Shown piece by piece: positions 1-7,964 of a stretch of 34,560 nt of DNA. Every line of letters starts with the position of its first letter. The stretch's first letter is position 1. Below the pieces are notes generated by a model. That model was given only the letters and a program-made list of their open reading frames with translations. It had not been told where the DNA came from and made no database searches. A program made the translations under genes and the position numbers. This stretch comes from Pseudomonadales bacterium (GTDB taxonomy: Bacteria > Pseudomonadota > Gammaproteobacteria > Pseudomonadales > Azotimanducaceae), in contig JANQFF010000209.1 in NCBI GenBank assembly GCA_028277965.1, forward strand, positions 1 to 34,560, in the 5' to 3' direction.

Positions 1-820
1 ACTGATCCGGTGTAACGCCGGTTTGCGCTTCCGTCCAGGCGGGTGTGCATGCATCGATTGTCGCTGTGATCTCTTCGTAGCCCAATGTGTGCTTGTCAAT
101 GAATTCGGCATCGATCGCACCCAGATTGCGGAGTTCGTGCAGCAACCCGAATGCCAGCGCAGCATCGGTCCCTGGGCGGGGTTGCAGATGCAGGTCCGCT
201 GCTCTGGCCGTTTCTGTCGGGAGCGGATCGACCACTATGACGTTTGCGGGAGACTCGGTTAGCCAGTGCTCGTGGGCGTGGGGCGCCGTGTGAGACGGGT
301 TTGCTCCCCAGACCAGGATGCACGAGGCATCTTTGGCTGTGCGCGGGTCGAAACCCATGCCGGAATTGCCAAAGAGGAGTGTCCAGGCGACATGACCGGC
401 GGCGTTGCAGATGGTGTCCGGATCCACTTCCGAAGCCCCTATGTGAGCGAAGAAACGGCTCGGGAAGAAGTGCGCAATCAGTGAAAGTGTGCCGCTGTAG
501 TGTGTATGCAGAATGGCATCAGCACCGTTGCTATCGATGACCTGCTGGAGACTGGATGCAATTTCGGAGAGAGCTTCCTCCCAGGTAATGCGCTCAAACT
601 GCCCGCCACCTTTTGCACCTGATCTGCGCAGGGGGTACTGCAGCCGGGCGTTTTTGTCTTGCCACACCCCGTTGTACGCGATTGCACACTTGCTGCAGAG
701 GCGCCCTCTGGATATGGGATGGTCCGGGTCACCAAGAACACGTGGCTGGTTACCTTCGCGCTGCTCTACGAGGATGCCGCATGCGTCGTAACAGTCGCGT
801 GGGCAATTGGTTTTGATCAT
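1..820 (-). CDS. Molybdopterin oxidoreductase, N-terminal part (cut by window start)
   Basis: About 273 residues of a DMSO-reductase-superfamily enzyme are visible on the minus strand; the C-terminal part lies beyond base 1. The N-terminus carries a [4Fe-4S] motif with Cys6, Cys10, Cys14 and a distant Cys42 in GRLCSKC, followed by the usual YPLRR segment. Cys138 in DTICNAAG sits where this superfamily often has its molybdenum ligand; that assignment is inference. WGANPSHTAPHAHEHW and VIVVDPLPTETA are typical of the bis-MGD binding domains. No Tat signal is seen, so the enzyme is probably cytoplasmic. The ATG at 820 is preceded by GGAGG, but 15 bases away; a TTG at 829 (9 bases upstream, in frame) has the better 6-base spacing and may be the true start. 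Family assignment is firm; the substrate (formate-dehydrogenase-like or another oxyanion or N-/S-oxide) cannot be told from this part. Confidence 0.85.
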   Translation of the reverse strand, partial: MIKTNCPRDCYDACGILVEQREGNQPRVLGDPDHPISRGRLCSKCAIAYNGVWQDKNARLQYPLRRSGAKGGGQFERITWEEALSEIASSLQQVIDSNGADAILHTHYSGTLSLIAHFFPSRFFAHIGASEVDPDTICNAAGHVAWTLLFGNSGMGFDPRTAKDASCILVWGANPSHTAPHAHEHWLTESPANVIVVDPLPTETARAADLHLQPRPGTDAALAFGLLHELRNLGAIDAEFIDKHTLGYEEITATIDACTPAWTEAQTGVTPDQ

Positions 821-859
821 CGTGGACAACGTGTTCCTCCCGAAGTGTTGAAGAAGGTT

Positions 860-1022
860 ATCGCGGCAGAAGCCGCTCCTACAATACACCTACACATCTA
901 CCTCCGTAGAACACCTTGCCGCGATACTTCAACGTGGGTTGCTTTCACGGCATCCCTGCCGGAACACCAGCCGTGTGTTTTGCGAACCCGCACGACGTAT
1001 ACGTCGTGCCTTCAGCCGCGAT
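860..1022. repeat. Degenerate composite REP element (copy 1)
   Basis: The left arm (860-883) is a variant of the REP arm seen at 7072, 17451 and 30575, with core GCGGCAGAAGCCGC followed by TCCTACA. A decayed opposing arm ends near 925 (TTGCCGCGAT) and a second right-end fragment TTCAGCCGCGAT lies at 1011-1022. Between them is a small hairpin CGGCATCCCTGCCG (948-961) that also occurs inside copy 3, and a perfect 20-base palindrome (990-1009). The element fills most of the 237-base gap between two divergently transcribed genes, unlike the other three copies, which lie between convergent genes. Confidence 0.7.
990..1009. repeat. Perfect 20-bp palindrome
   Basis: GCACGACGTATACGTCGTGC is its own reverse complement, with no loop. 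It lies 48 bases upstream of the crotonase start at 1058, inside the composite REP element. It could be a dimeric regulator site in front of the 1058-5637 gene set, or just part of the repeat; copies 2 to 4 of the repeat do not contain it. Confidence 0.6.
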
Positions 1023-1057
1023 TCTCTATGATTGTGTAAATACAAAAGGGGGGAACG

Positions 1058-1852
1058 ATGAGCTACGAAGAGATCATCTACGATAAGGACAACGGTGTTG
1101 CGACAATCACGTTCAACCGCCCTGAGCGGTTGAATGCACTCACGACCAATATGCGTGAAGAAATCCTCGAGGCAACCCGGGACGCCAGTGCTGATGATGC
1201 CGTTCGTGTCCTCCTGTTCCGGGGAGCGGGGAAGGCATTCTGTGCGGGTGCCGATCTGGGTGCACGCGCCTCCAGGTCTGAAGACAAAGATGCGCCGAAC
1301 AGCAAGCTGCCGCGCGATGGATTCCAGGAAGCCTTTGCGCGCGTGATGTGGGATCTTCCGAAGCCTGCAGTTGCTGCCATAAACGGGGCTGCAGCAGGTC
1401 TCGGGTTTGGTATGGCACTGAGCTGTGATATCCGCATCGCTTCTACCGCCGGAAAGTTTGCATCCGCCTTCTCCCGGATCAGCCTGGTGCCCGAAGCCTG
1501 CATGACGTTCTATCTGCCGCGCATCGTTGGTCTCGCAAGGGCTGCTGAGATTCTGTACACCGGTAGACAGGTGAGTGGCGAAGAAGCGATGTCGATGGGT
1601 CTCGTGAATAAGGTAGTGGAGCCAGAAGAGCTCGAGCATGCGGTCAACGATATGGTCCAGACCCTCGCCAATGCTGCGCCGGTCGCGGTTCAGTTAACCA
1701 GGCGGGAACTCTATCGCGGCCTGGAAGGCACGTTCAGCAATCAGCTGGAAATGGAGCTGTACCACCAGAAATTTGCCGGGAGCACACTGGATGCGCGGGA
1801 AGGTCCGCGGGCGTTCATGGAAAAACGACCACCCGAGTTTCAGGGGCGCTAG
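1058..1852 (+). CDS. Crotonase-fold enoyl-CoA hydratase/isomerase family protein
   Basis: 264 residues, full length for the family. It acts on a CoA thioester in the cytoplasm. The CoA/oxyanion-hole segments are visible as CAGADLGA (about residues 63-70) and NGAAAGLGFGMALSCDIRIAS (from about 109). The two glutamates of classic enoyl-CoA hydratases (as in E. coli FadB Glu119 and Glu139) align by eye with Gly and Phe, so simple hydratase activity is doubtful. Glu146 in LVPEA sits where PaaG-type isomerases carry Asp, which makes an isomerase or another crotonase reaction more likely; this is inference. The start ATG follows a purine-rich GGGGGG ribosome site. It is the first gene of a tightly spaced plus-strand set, 4 bases ahead of the next gene. 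Confidence 0.88.
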   Translation: MSYEEIIYDKDNGVATITFNRPERLNALTTNMREEILEATRDASADDAVRVLLFRGAGKAFCAGADLGARASRSEDKDAPNSKLPRDGFQEAFARVMWDLPKPAVAAINGAAAGLGFGMALSCDIRIASTAGKFASAFSRISLVPEACMTFYLPRIVGLARAAEILYTGRQVSGEEAMSMGLVNKVVEPEELEHAVNDMVQTLANAAPVAVQLTRRELYRGLEGTFSNQLEMELYHQKFAGSTLDAREGPRAFMEKRPPEFQGR

Positions 1853-1856
1853 CAAC

Positions 1857-2615
1857 ATGAAACTGAACTGGTTGGAAACAGGTGAAAGTGGCGCCAGGGA
1901 TTTCGAACTTGACGGAAGTATACGAAGAGTGACTGGTGCCGTCTGGCAACCGGGTGAAGTCAAAGACGACACTGCCCTGGTGCTGATGGGTCATGGAGCA
2001 TCGGGCGACCGCTATCAGGCTCCCATCCCGCACCTGGCTCGTCGCCTCGTTGATGAAGCCGAAGTTGCAGTTCTTGCGGTGGACGGGCCGGTTCACGGAT
2101 TACGTTTCGTCAGTCCTGGAGGCCGGGAAGCGTTCGCCAAAGAAATGCAGCGAGCGGGATTTGTCGATGACATGGTGGCGGACTGGTTGGAGGCGTACCG
2201 GGCAGTCTGCGACGACACCGGGCTGGGCTCAGGTCGGCTTGGATATTTTGGTCTGTCGATGGGGACCATCTTTGGTTTGCCGCTGCTCGCGTCAGAACTC
2301 GAGTTTGCAGTTGCAGTGCTGGGTCTCGCGGGTACAAGCAAAGCCGGAAAACCTCTGGCGGGGGTGCTCAGAAATGCAGCCGGGCAGGTAACCCACCCGG
2401 TGTTGTTTCTCATGCAATTGGAAGATGAGCTTTTTCCGCGTGATGGCTATCTCGATCTGTTTGATGCTATAAGCGGCTCTGACAAACGAATTCACGCCAA
2501 TCCGGGATTGCACCCGGAGGTGCCCGCGGAGGAGATTGCACACAGTTTTGACTTTCTGCGAGCGCATCTCGCGGGTGATGTGGTTCGTCAGATAATCAAC
2601 CCCCTGGCTGAGTAA
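1857..2615 (+). CDS. Alpha/beta hydrolase (dienelactone-hydrolase-like)
   Basis: 252 residues. The fold is recognised from the early strand LVLMGHGASGDRY (oxyanion hole, about residues 41-53) and the nucleophile elbow GLSMG with Ser134. Asp190 (QLEDELF) and His219 (GLHPEV) are likely triad partners. No signal peptide, so cytoplasmic. The ATG at 1857 is chosen because it follows the previous stop by only 4 bases and has AGGGGCG upstream; a start further upstream in the same frame at 1773 would lie inside the crotonase gene. It may release a carboxylate or open a ring in the pathway of its neighbours, possibly as a thioesterase or ester hydrolase; the substrate is unknown. Confidence 0.85.
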   Translation: MKLNWLETGESGARDFELDGSIRRVTGAVWQPGEVKDDTALVLMGHGASGDRYQAPIPHLARRLVDEAEVAVLAVDGPVHGLRFVSPGGREAFAKEMQRAGFVDDMVADWLEAYRAVCDDTGLGSGRLGYFGLSMGTIFGLPLLASELEFAVAVLGLAGTSKAGKPLAGVLRNAAGQVTHPVLFLMQLEDELFPRDGYLDLFDAISGSDKRIHANPGLHPEVPAEEIAHSFDFLRAHLAGDVVRQIINPLAE

Positions 2616-2652
2616 GGTGTAGAATAGGTCGACGAATATAGGAGGGAAACGA

Positions 2653-4341
2653 GTGCACGATCTCATCATTCAGAACGCGACAATCGTAGATGGCACCGGC
2701 CAGGCTGCATTCAAGGGGGACGTCGTTGTGGACAACGGTCGAATCTCTGCAGTCACGGCTGCAGGTGAGAGTTCCGGCGAAGCCCGTCGCGTGATCGACG
2801 CAGGCGGCGATCTCCTGACACCTGGATTTGTCGATATCCACACGCACTACGATGGGCAGGTCTGTTGGGATAAAGACGTCACGCCATCGAGCTGGCACGG
2901 TGTGACCTCGATAGTGATGGGTAATTGTGGGGTTGGTTTTGCACCCGTACACCCGGGCACGGAGGGTGAGCTCGTTGCACTGATGGAAAGTGTGGAGGAC
3001 ATCCCTGGTACGGCACTGCATGAGGGTATTCCATGGAACTGGGAATCGTTCGATGAATACCTGACCAGTATCGATACGCCGTACACCGTGGACGTCGGTA
3101 CACAGGTCCCCCATGTTGCGATCCGGCACTACGTCATGGGGGATCGCTGTTATGACGATGCAACCACCGACGACATGGAAGCGATGCGTGCGATTACCCG
3201 TTCAGCCCTGGAAGCGGGGGCGCTGGGATTCTCGACCTCACGTTTTTATGGGCATGTTGATAAGGCCGGGAACCTCGTACCTGGCACTCGCGCTTCTGCT
3301 GAAGAGATGAAAACCATCGGCGCTGCGTTTGAAGGTCTCGACCACGGCACGATGGAGTTTGTTTCTGATTCTCTCAACGATCCGGAAGAACTCGGCTGGA
3401 TTGAGCACATCACCCGTGAGACGGGTTGCAAGATCACTCCGCTCGTCACGGCAGGCTTGGGGCCCGTGTGGGACCTTGCTGAGAAGCTGGCAGAAGACGG
3501 GTTCGAGCTCCGGCCGCAGGTTGGTGCGCGACCCGCATCGATCCTGATGACGCTGGACGGAACCATCAATCCAATGCGTCAGTTCCCTGCGTACAGGGAA
3601 ATTGAACATCTGCCACTCGAAGAACAGAAAAAATCCCTGAAGGACCCTGAATTCCGCGAGCGGGTGCTGACGGAGGAAGCGCATCTGCCCAGGAACGCGG
3701 ACGCTGTCAGGTTCCTCACAGACCATGATTATCAATACATCATGGATGAAGCTCTGACTTATGAACCGAGTCCTGACGATACTGTCGCCGCTGTTGCGAA
3801 TGCGAAAGGTCTGGATCCAAGGGAAGTCATCATGGATGTCATGGCGGAAGGTCGTCCGCTTCTCATTCTGTTCGGGCGCTACGAAGGTGATCTCGAGGGT
3901 CAGCGCGAGGTGATTGAACATCCTCTGAGCGTATTTGGCCTGTCAGACGGTGGCGCACACTGTGGCGTGCTGGTTGACGCAAGTGTGCCGACCTACATGC
4001 TCAGCTACTTCACGCGTGATCGCGAGCGTGGCCCCCGGCTGCCGCTCGAGTTTGTGGTTCACAAGCTCACCCAGGATTCAGCCCAGGTTTACGGGCTCTA
4101 TGATCGCGGCGTTATCGCGCCTGGCTACATCGCCGATCTCAATCTGATCGACTATGAGAACCTGAAGCTCGGTCAGCCTGAGATGGTGTATGACCTGCCC
4201 GCTGGCGGGAAGCGCCTGGTTCAGAAGTCGGAGGGTTATCGCCTTACGATCAAATCCGGGGAAATCACATTCGAAGGAGGCAACCCAACGGGGGTTCGAC
4301 CCGGCCGGCTGATCAGGGGAGGGCAGGCCGCGCCTGCCTGA
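2653..4341 (+). CDS. Amidohydrolase, N-acyl-D-amino-acid deacylase (D-aminoacylase) type
   Basis: 562 residues, the usual size of family-3 amidohydrolases. The N-terminal beta-sandwich strand LIIQNATIVDGTG leads to the metal motif DIHTHYDGQ (His63, His65, Asp67), GNCG with Cys92 (a zinc ligand in characterised D-aminoacylases), and SDGGAHC with the catalytic Asp432. The THxR and SHxK segments that supply the other metal histidines in classical D-aminoacylases are not evident, so metal content and substrate may differ; a broad hydrolase of cyclic or linear amides is a safer description. Cytoplasmic. Starts with GTG at 2653 behind a strong GGAGGG site. It follows the alpha/beta hydrolase by 37 bases and precedes a PhyH-type gene by 10 bases. 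Confidence 0.87.
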   Translation: MHDLIIQNATIVDGTGQAAFKGDVVVDNGRISAVTAAGESSGEARRVIDAGGDLLTPGFVDIHTHYDGQVCWDKDVTPSSWHGVTSIVMGNCGVGFAPVHPGTEGELVALMESVEDIPGTALHEGIPWNWESFDEYLTSIDTPYTVDVGTQVPHVAIRHYVMGDRCYDDATTDDMEAMRAITRSALEAGALGFSTSRFYGHVDKAGNLVPGTRASAEEMKTIGAAFEGLDHGTMEFVSDSLNDPEELGWIEHITRETGCKITPLVTAGLGPVWDLAEKLAEDGFELRPQVGARPASILMTLDGTINPMRQFPAYREIEHLPLEEQKKSLKDPEFRERVLTEEAHLPRNADAVRFLTDHDYQYIMDEALTYEPSPDDTVAAVANAKGLDPREVIMDVMAEGRPLLILFGRYEGDLEGQREVIEHPLSVFGLSDGGAHCGVLVDASVPTYMLSYFTRDRERGPRLPLEFVVHKLTQDSAQVYGLYDRGVIAPGYIADLNLIDYENLKLGQPEMVYDLPAGGKRLVQKSEGYRLTIKSGEITFEGGNPTGVRPGRLIRGGQAAPA

Positions 4342-4351
4342 TGCCGGAACC

Positions 4352-5266
4352 GTGGGGTCGATAAGACGCTTCTCCCCTTCCGACGTCATGACAGGCGTGG
4401 TCGCGGAGGTTCGTCAAAGCGGCGTTGCAATCATCGAAGAGCTGATTGAGTCGGCAATTATTGATGAGCTGGCTGCGACGCTCGACGTGCAGCTTGATCG
4501 ACAGGAACCGGGCGGAGGTGATTTTTTCGGCCAGCGCAAGAGGTCGGTCAGCGCCATCTTTGCACGTGGACCGGAATTCAGTGAACACCTGTTGCTCAAT
4601 GAGTGCCTGCTCGAAGTAGCGGACGGGATTCTTCTTCCCAGCTTCCCGATGGCGGTCAATGCGTTTGCGGGAGATCGAGCGGAACCTGCGTTCGATGATT
4701 TGTTTCAGAAGCACGACCCGCTGGTTGGTCCGAACTGTCATCACTATCGTCTCAATGCAACGGTCGCGATGCAGGTCTGTCGCGGCGGAAGCAATCAGCC
4801 GTTGCACAGAGATGAGTGGCGCTATCTTCCCTACGTTCACCGTGATCCGATGGGACCGGAATTTACTGTCGCCTTTATGGTGGCTCTGACGGACTTCACG
4901 GAAAATAATGGCGCTACGCGGTATGTGCCAGGCAGCAATCGCTGGCCGGAAGACCGGAAACCCAGGGAAGAGGAAGTGGTTCAGGCAGTCATGAAAAAAG
5001 GTTCTGTCGCGGTCTGGCTGGGGAGTGTGTATCACGGTCTGGGTATCAATCACACCGATGTACCGCGCACCGGAATCATCTTTTCTCATGGCGTAGACTA
5101 CATGACCCAGGAGGAAAACCAGTTTATGGCGGTGCCACCTGATATCGCATTCAAACTTCCAAAACGCGCTCAACAGTTGCTTGGCTACCGCTCGAGTGGT
5201 GCGCTCAACTACATCGAGGGAGTTGACGGCAACCATGTCTTGACTGTCCAGGAGACCAGAATATGA
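4352..5266 (+). CDS. Phytanoyl-CoA dioxygenase (PhyH) family Fe(II)/2-oxoglutarate oxygenase
   Basis: 304 residues. The facial triad HxD...H is visible as His152-Arg-Asp154 (LHRDEW) and His228 (VYHGLG), with Arg239 (PRTGI) suited to hold the 2-oxoglutarate carboxylate. NGATRYVPGSNRW is the typical PhyH segment between them. The enzyme would hydroxylate an aliphatic carbon using O2 and 2-oxoglutarate. The GTG at 4352 gives a short leader; an ATG at 4388 (12 codons later) is an alternative, and neither has a strong ribosome site. It overlaps the next gene by 4 bases (ATGA), which ties it to the operon. A second PhyH protein of different length lies at 16223. Confidence 0.88.
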   Translation: MGSIRRFSPSDVMTGVVAEVRQSGVAIIEELIESAIIDELAATLDVQLDRQEPGGGDFFGQRKRSVSAIFARGPEFSEHLLLNECLLEVADGILLPSFPMAVNAFAGDRAEPAFDDLFQKHDPLVGPNCHHYRLNATVAMQVCRGGSNQPLHRDEWRYLPYVHRDPMGPEFTVAFMVALTDFTENNGATRYVPGSNRWPEDRKPREEEVVQAVMKKGSVAVWLGSVYHGLGINHTDVPRTGIIFSHGVDYMTQEENQFMAVPPDIAFKLPKRAQQLLGYRSSGALNYIEGVDGNHVLTVQETRI

Positions 5267-5637
5267 AACGGTTAAATTTCGAGACTACCTTCTACCTGCT
5301 TGGTTCCATCGTGCTCGCGCTTGTCTTTTCCGCGGGGCTATCCGGATGGTTTCTGGACTACCCCATGTGGTTGTTCACGAGCCTCCTGGTCGTTTTCCTC
5401 ATTCCACCGGTGCTGATGTTGCTCGATTTGCCTGTCGCGAATCGTGCCAACATCGCCATGATGTGGGCAGGCAGCCTGCTGCTTGCGCTCCGGATTATTT
5501 CGGGTGTCATGATGGGGGATGTTCCCATCGAGGGGCGTGAGGCGCTCATCCTTATTACGTTTCTGACAGTGCCCGTTGTCTGGGCAGTGGTCTGGACCCG
5601 GCGTTTACGCGCCTCGGCGTCGTTCAGATCGAGTTAG
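5263..5637 (+). CDS. Small four-helix membrane protein, unknown function
   Basis: 124 residues that I do not recognise as a named family. Four hydrophobic segments are visible, at about residues 8-28, 33-50, 60-80 and 92-107, with short charged links (LDLPVANRAN, MGDVPIEGRE) and a basic C-terminus (RRLRASASFRSS). That pattern fits an inner-membrane protein with its C-terminus probably in the cytoplasm. The start ATG overlaps the PhyH stop as ATGA, so translation is probably coupled. Its stop overlaps the convergent ureohydrolase stop (TTAG). It closes the 1058-5637 gene set; a similar-size four-helix protein at 31215 is not obviously related in sequence. Confidence 0.75.
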   Translation: MKRLNFETTFYLLGSIVLALVFSAGLSGWFLDYPMWLFTSLLVVFLIPPVLMLLDLPVANRANIAMMWAGSLLLALRIISGVMMGDVPIEGREALILITFLTVPVVWAVVWTRRLRASASFRSS

Positions 5638-6584
5638 CGGCGATTGCATCCCGGCAGCGAACACAACATCTCGAACACGAGATTGCTGGCGAGGAGCGCC
5701 GTGTTGCCGGTTGTATCGTATGGTGGTGACACCTCGACGAGATCGCATCCGACCATGTTTAAACCGTAGCAGCCACGGATAATCTCGAGGCCCTGACTCC
5801 CTGTGAGGCCGGCGGGTTCGGGTGTACCGGTGCCGGGAGCCACCGATGGATCCAGCCCGTCAATATCGAAAGACAGGTACACAGGCTGCTTTGCCCCGAC
5901 ACGGTTGCGCACTTCTTCCATCAATGGCGCGAGCGACTTGTGCCAGCAGTCTTCGGCCTGTACGACTGTGACACCCTGCTGGCGAGCCCAATCGAAGTCT
6001 TCCGCGCTATAGCCGGTGGCACGTAGTCCGATCTGAAACATACAGTTTGGATCGACCAGCCCTTCCTCGATGGCTCGGCGGAAAATTGTGCCGTGGGTGA
6101 TACGCTCGCCGAACATCTCATCGTTGATGTCGGCGTGTGCATCAACGTGTATCAGGGCAACCTTGCCGTGCCTTGCGGCGATGCTCCTCAGGATAGGCAA
6201 GGTAATTGTGTGATCGCCACCGAGGGAAACAGGTACCACGGGGTGTTGCAGCAGATTGTCGTAGTGAGCCTTGATCAGGTCCACGGACTTTGCAAGGTTG
6301 TAAGCATTGAGCGCGACGTCGCCGGTATCAGCAACCTGGAAAGAGTCGAAAGGAGCGGCGCCCGTAGCCATGCCGTAGGGTCTTACCAGTACCGATTCTG
6401 AACGTATCTGGCGTGGGCCGTAACGCGTCCCCGTACGATTGCTCGTACCGATATCCAGGGGTACCCCGACGATTGCAACATCGAGGTCTTCCGCTGTTGG
6501 CTGTGTCGGCAGGCGAAACATGCTGGCAATCCCACCAAAGCGCGGCATGTCGTTGCCGGAAAGGGGTTGGTTGAATTCCGTCAT
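5634..6584 (-). CDS. Agmatinase / guanidinobutyrase-type ureohydrolase
   Basis: 316 residues, full length for the arginase/agmatinase family. It hydrolyses a guanidino compound to an amine plus urea with a binuclear Mn centre. All metal ligands are present: His125 (GGDHT), Asp148, His150 and Asp152 (DAHAD), Asp240 and Asp242 (SFDIDGLDP). RFGGIASMFRLP, SVLVRPYGMATGAAPFDS and VEVSPPYDTTGNTALL strongly resemble what I recall of Pseudomonas GbuA, so 4-guanidinobutyrate is as likely a substrate as agmatine. Automatic naming would probably be speB. Cytoplasmic, no signal peptide. It is transcribed away from the NTF2-fold gene at 6644; its 3' end overlaps the stop of the membrane-protein gene by 3 bases. 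Confidence 0.93.
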   Translation of the reverse strand: MTEFNQPLSGNDMPRFGGIASMFRLPTQPTAEDLDVAIVGVPLDIGTSNRTGTRYGPRQIRSESVLVRPYGMATGAAPFDSFQVADTGDVALNAYNLAKSVDLIKAHYDNLLQHPVVPVSLGGDHTITLPILRSIAARHGKVALIHVDAHADINDEMFGERITHGTIFRRAIEEGLVDPNCMFQIGLRATGYSAEDFDWARQQGVTVVQAEDCWHKSLAPLMEEVRNRVGAKQPVYLSFDIDGLDPSVAPGTGTPEPAGLTGSQGLEIIRGCYGLNMVGCDLVEVSPPYDTTGNTALLASNLVFEMLCSLPGCNRR

Positions 6585-6643
6585 CGGTCGTTCACCGATC
6601 TGTCATACAATCGGTGATTATATGCCCTTAAGGAGTCGAATCG

Positions 6644-7063
6644 ATGCCGGTAAACCCGACACCCGCTCGACGTATTGTCGAAGCGTTTGGTGATTGTGAT
6701 GCGTTAGCGGCGATGTATGCCGATGATGTAACGTGGCGATTGAACTACTCGCTACCGGACAATATCTCAGGTCCACACATCGGCAAAGATGCGGTTATGG
6801 CGTTCAATGACGCGGTATTCAACAAAATATACGGCGGCGGTGAGATGAACGTCGTGATTCATGATGAGATCGGTGATGAAGCTTCCAGCGTTGTCCGGTT
6901 TGACATACATGCAGTCAGCCGACGTGGACACAACTACGATGTGGAATACGTGGTGTTCGCGAAAACACAAAATGGTCTCGTGTGCGAAGTTGTCGAATTG
7001 CTGGATACGCTTGCCTCAACTGAGCAACATCAGGGGAATGCGGTCGGCGTGCCGCCTGCTTAG
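6644..7063 (+). CDS. SnoaL-like / NTF2-fold protein
   Basis: 139 residues. The pattern of an N-terminal helix pair (IVEAFGDCDALAAMYADDVTWRL), a polar loop with GKDAVMAF, then long curved strands (SSVVRFDIHAVSRRGHNYDVEYVVFAKTQNG, CEVVELLDT) is that of the NTF2/SnoaL fold. Such proteins are small cytoplasmic enzymes (isomerase, dehydratase, cyclase) or ligand binders. Aspartates near residue 26 (ADDVTW) are where the fold often places polar pocket residues, but no specific activity can be assigned. The start ATG has a clear AAGGAG ribosome site 8 bases upstream. It shares a 59-base divergent spacer with the ureohydrolase, which hints at co-regulation. Confidence 0.78.
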   Translation: MPVNPTPARRIVEAFGDCDALAAMYADDVTWRLNYSLPDNISGPHIGKDAVMAFNDAVFNKIYGGGEMNVVIHDEIGDEASSVVRFDIHAVSRRGHNYDVEYVVFAKTQNGLVCEVVELLDTLASTEQHQGNAVGVPPA

Positions 7064-7071
7064 ACTTTCGG

Positions 7072-7132
7072 ATCGCGGCTGAAGCCGCTCCTACAATGTA
7101 TCTACCTCTGTAGGAGCGGGTTCAGCCGCGAT
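7072..7132. repeat. REP-like inverted repeat (copy 2), probable bidirectional terminator
   Basis: Two 24-base arms (7072-7095 and 7109-7132) match as an inverted repeat with one mismatch, separated by 13 bases. Each arm contains its own small palindrome GCGGCTGAAGCCGC. It lies between the convergent stops at 7063 and 7141, where a cruciform or hairpin could end transcription from both sides. This is the arrangement called a BIME in REP literature. Confidence 0.85.
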
Positions 7133-7140
7133 TGTCCTGG

Positions 7141-7938
7141 TTAACGACCTTGCATGATCGGTGACTGGGAGAAGTCCACCCAGCCCGATTCCATGCCGGC
7201 CGTGTAGCCACCATCCACCGGGATGTCCACACCGTTCAGCCAGCCGCATTCGCCAGTCAACAGGAGGTCCACAACTTCTGCGATATCGTTTGGCGTCGCA
7301 GCGCGACCAGCCTGGGCTTTCAACCAATCGCTTTGCGCTTCACCCATCAGGGCTGCGAACTGCGGGTACAACGGTGTTTCGATGGGTCCCGGGCTCACAC
7401 AGTTGATTCTGAAACCGTGCATGACGCCATCCTCAGCAGCGCGTAGCGTATGAGCCGTGACGAGCCGCTTCGACAGCGTATACGGGTCGCGCGCCACTAT
7501 GTCGCTGTTTTCACGGCACCATGCGAGACCTTCTGCAAAAGAGGTGGTATTCAGCACTGGCTGTAGCCGTTCGTATTTTGCCCGCCATTCGCGCCCCGCA
7601 ACAGAGGAGACGTTGACGATGCTGCCGCCTGTCTTGAGTTTCGGGATCAGACTGTTCGTTAAGTGCCTCAGTCCCAGAAAGTTTACCGCTACAACGGTCT
7701 CGGGTTCCGGCGCAGATGCCATCCCCGCAACGTTGGCAAGACCGTCAATCGAATCCGGAAGCGATTCCAGAACACCGTCGATCGATTCAGGATCAGAAAG
7801 GTCAGTTTGAAAATAGTGGTGGTTGTCCGCGAGCTCCCCGGGTGGCTTGACGTCGAGTATCCAGACTTCGTGTGCGGACAGGCGGGTGACGAGGGCCTCA
7901 CCCAGGCCGGAGGATCCGCCGGTGACGACAAATTTCAT
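7141..7938 (-). CDS. Short-chain dehydrogenase/reductase (3-alpha-HSD / coniferyl-alcohol dehydrogenase-like)
   Basis: 265 residues. A classical SDR: cofactor loop TGGSSGLG (residues 6-13), NVAG in place of NNAG (about 69-72), Ser111/Ser112, and the catalytic pair Tyr153 and Lys157 in YTLSK. WILDVKPP has an Asp at the end of the second strand, which favours NAD(H). The long insert between the Ser and the Tyr (residues 118-150) and VNFLGLRHLTNSLIPKL resemble the 3-alpha-hydroxysteroid and coniferyl alcohol dehydrogenase group; this is from memory. AAGGAG precedes the ATG. The gene begins 26 bases after the P450 stop on the same strand, so it probably oxidises the alcohol made by that P450. Confidence 0.9.
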   Translation of the reverse strand: MKFVVTGGSSGLGEALVTRLSAHEVWILDVKPPGELADNHHYFQTDLSDPESIDGVLESLPDSIDGLANVAGMASAPEPETVVAVNFLGLRHLTNSLIPKLKTGGSIVNVSSVAGREWRAKYERLQPVLNTTSFAEGLAWCRENSDIVARDPYTLSKRLVTAHTLRAAEDGVMHGFRINCVSPGPIETPLYPQFAALMGEAQSDWLKAQAGRAATPNDIAEVVDLLLTGECGWLNGVDIPVDGGYTAGMESGWVDFSQSPIMQGR

Positions 7939-7964
7939 TTTTTTCTCCTTGTAATGACGTGTTG

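Noticed and set aside
929-1639. Long minus-strand open frame opposite the crotonase gene
   Set aside because: No ribosome site, no recognisable domain and Cys/Arg/His-rich composition typical of an antisense frame; the plus strand has a full family match.
4313-5236. 307-codon minus-strand open frame opposite the PhyH gene
   Set aside because: The plus-strand protein has the complete iron and 2-oxoglutarate motifs; the reverse frame has none and has no start signal.
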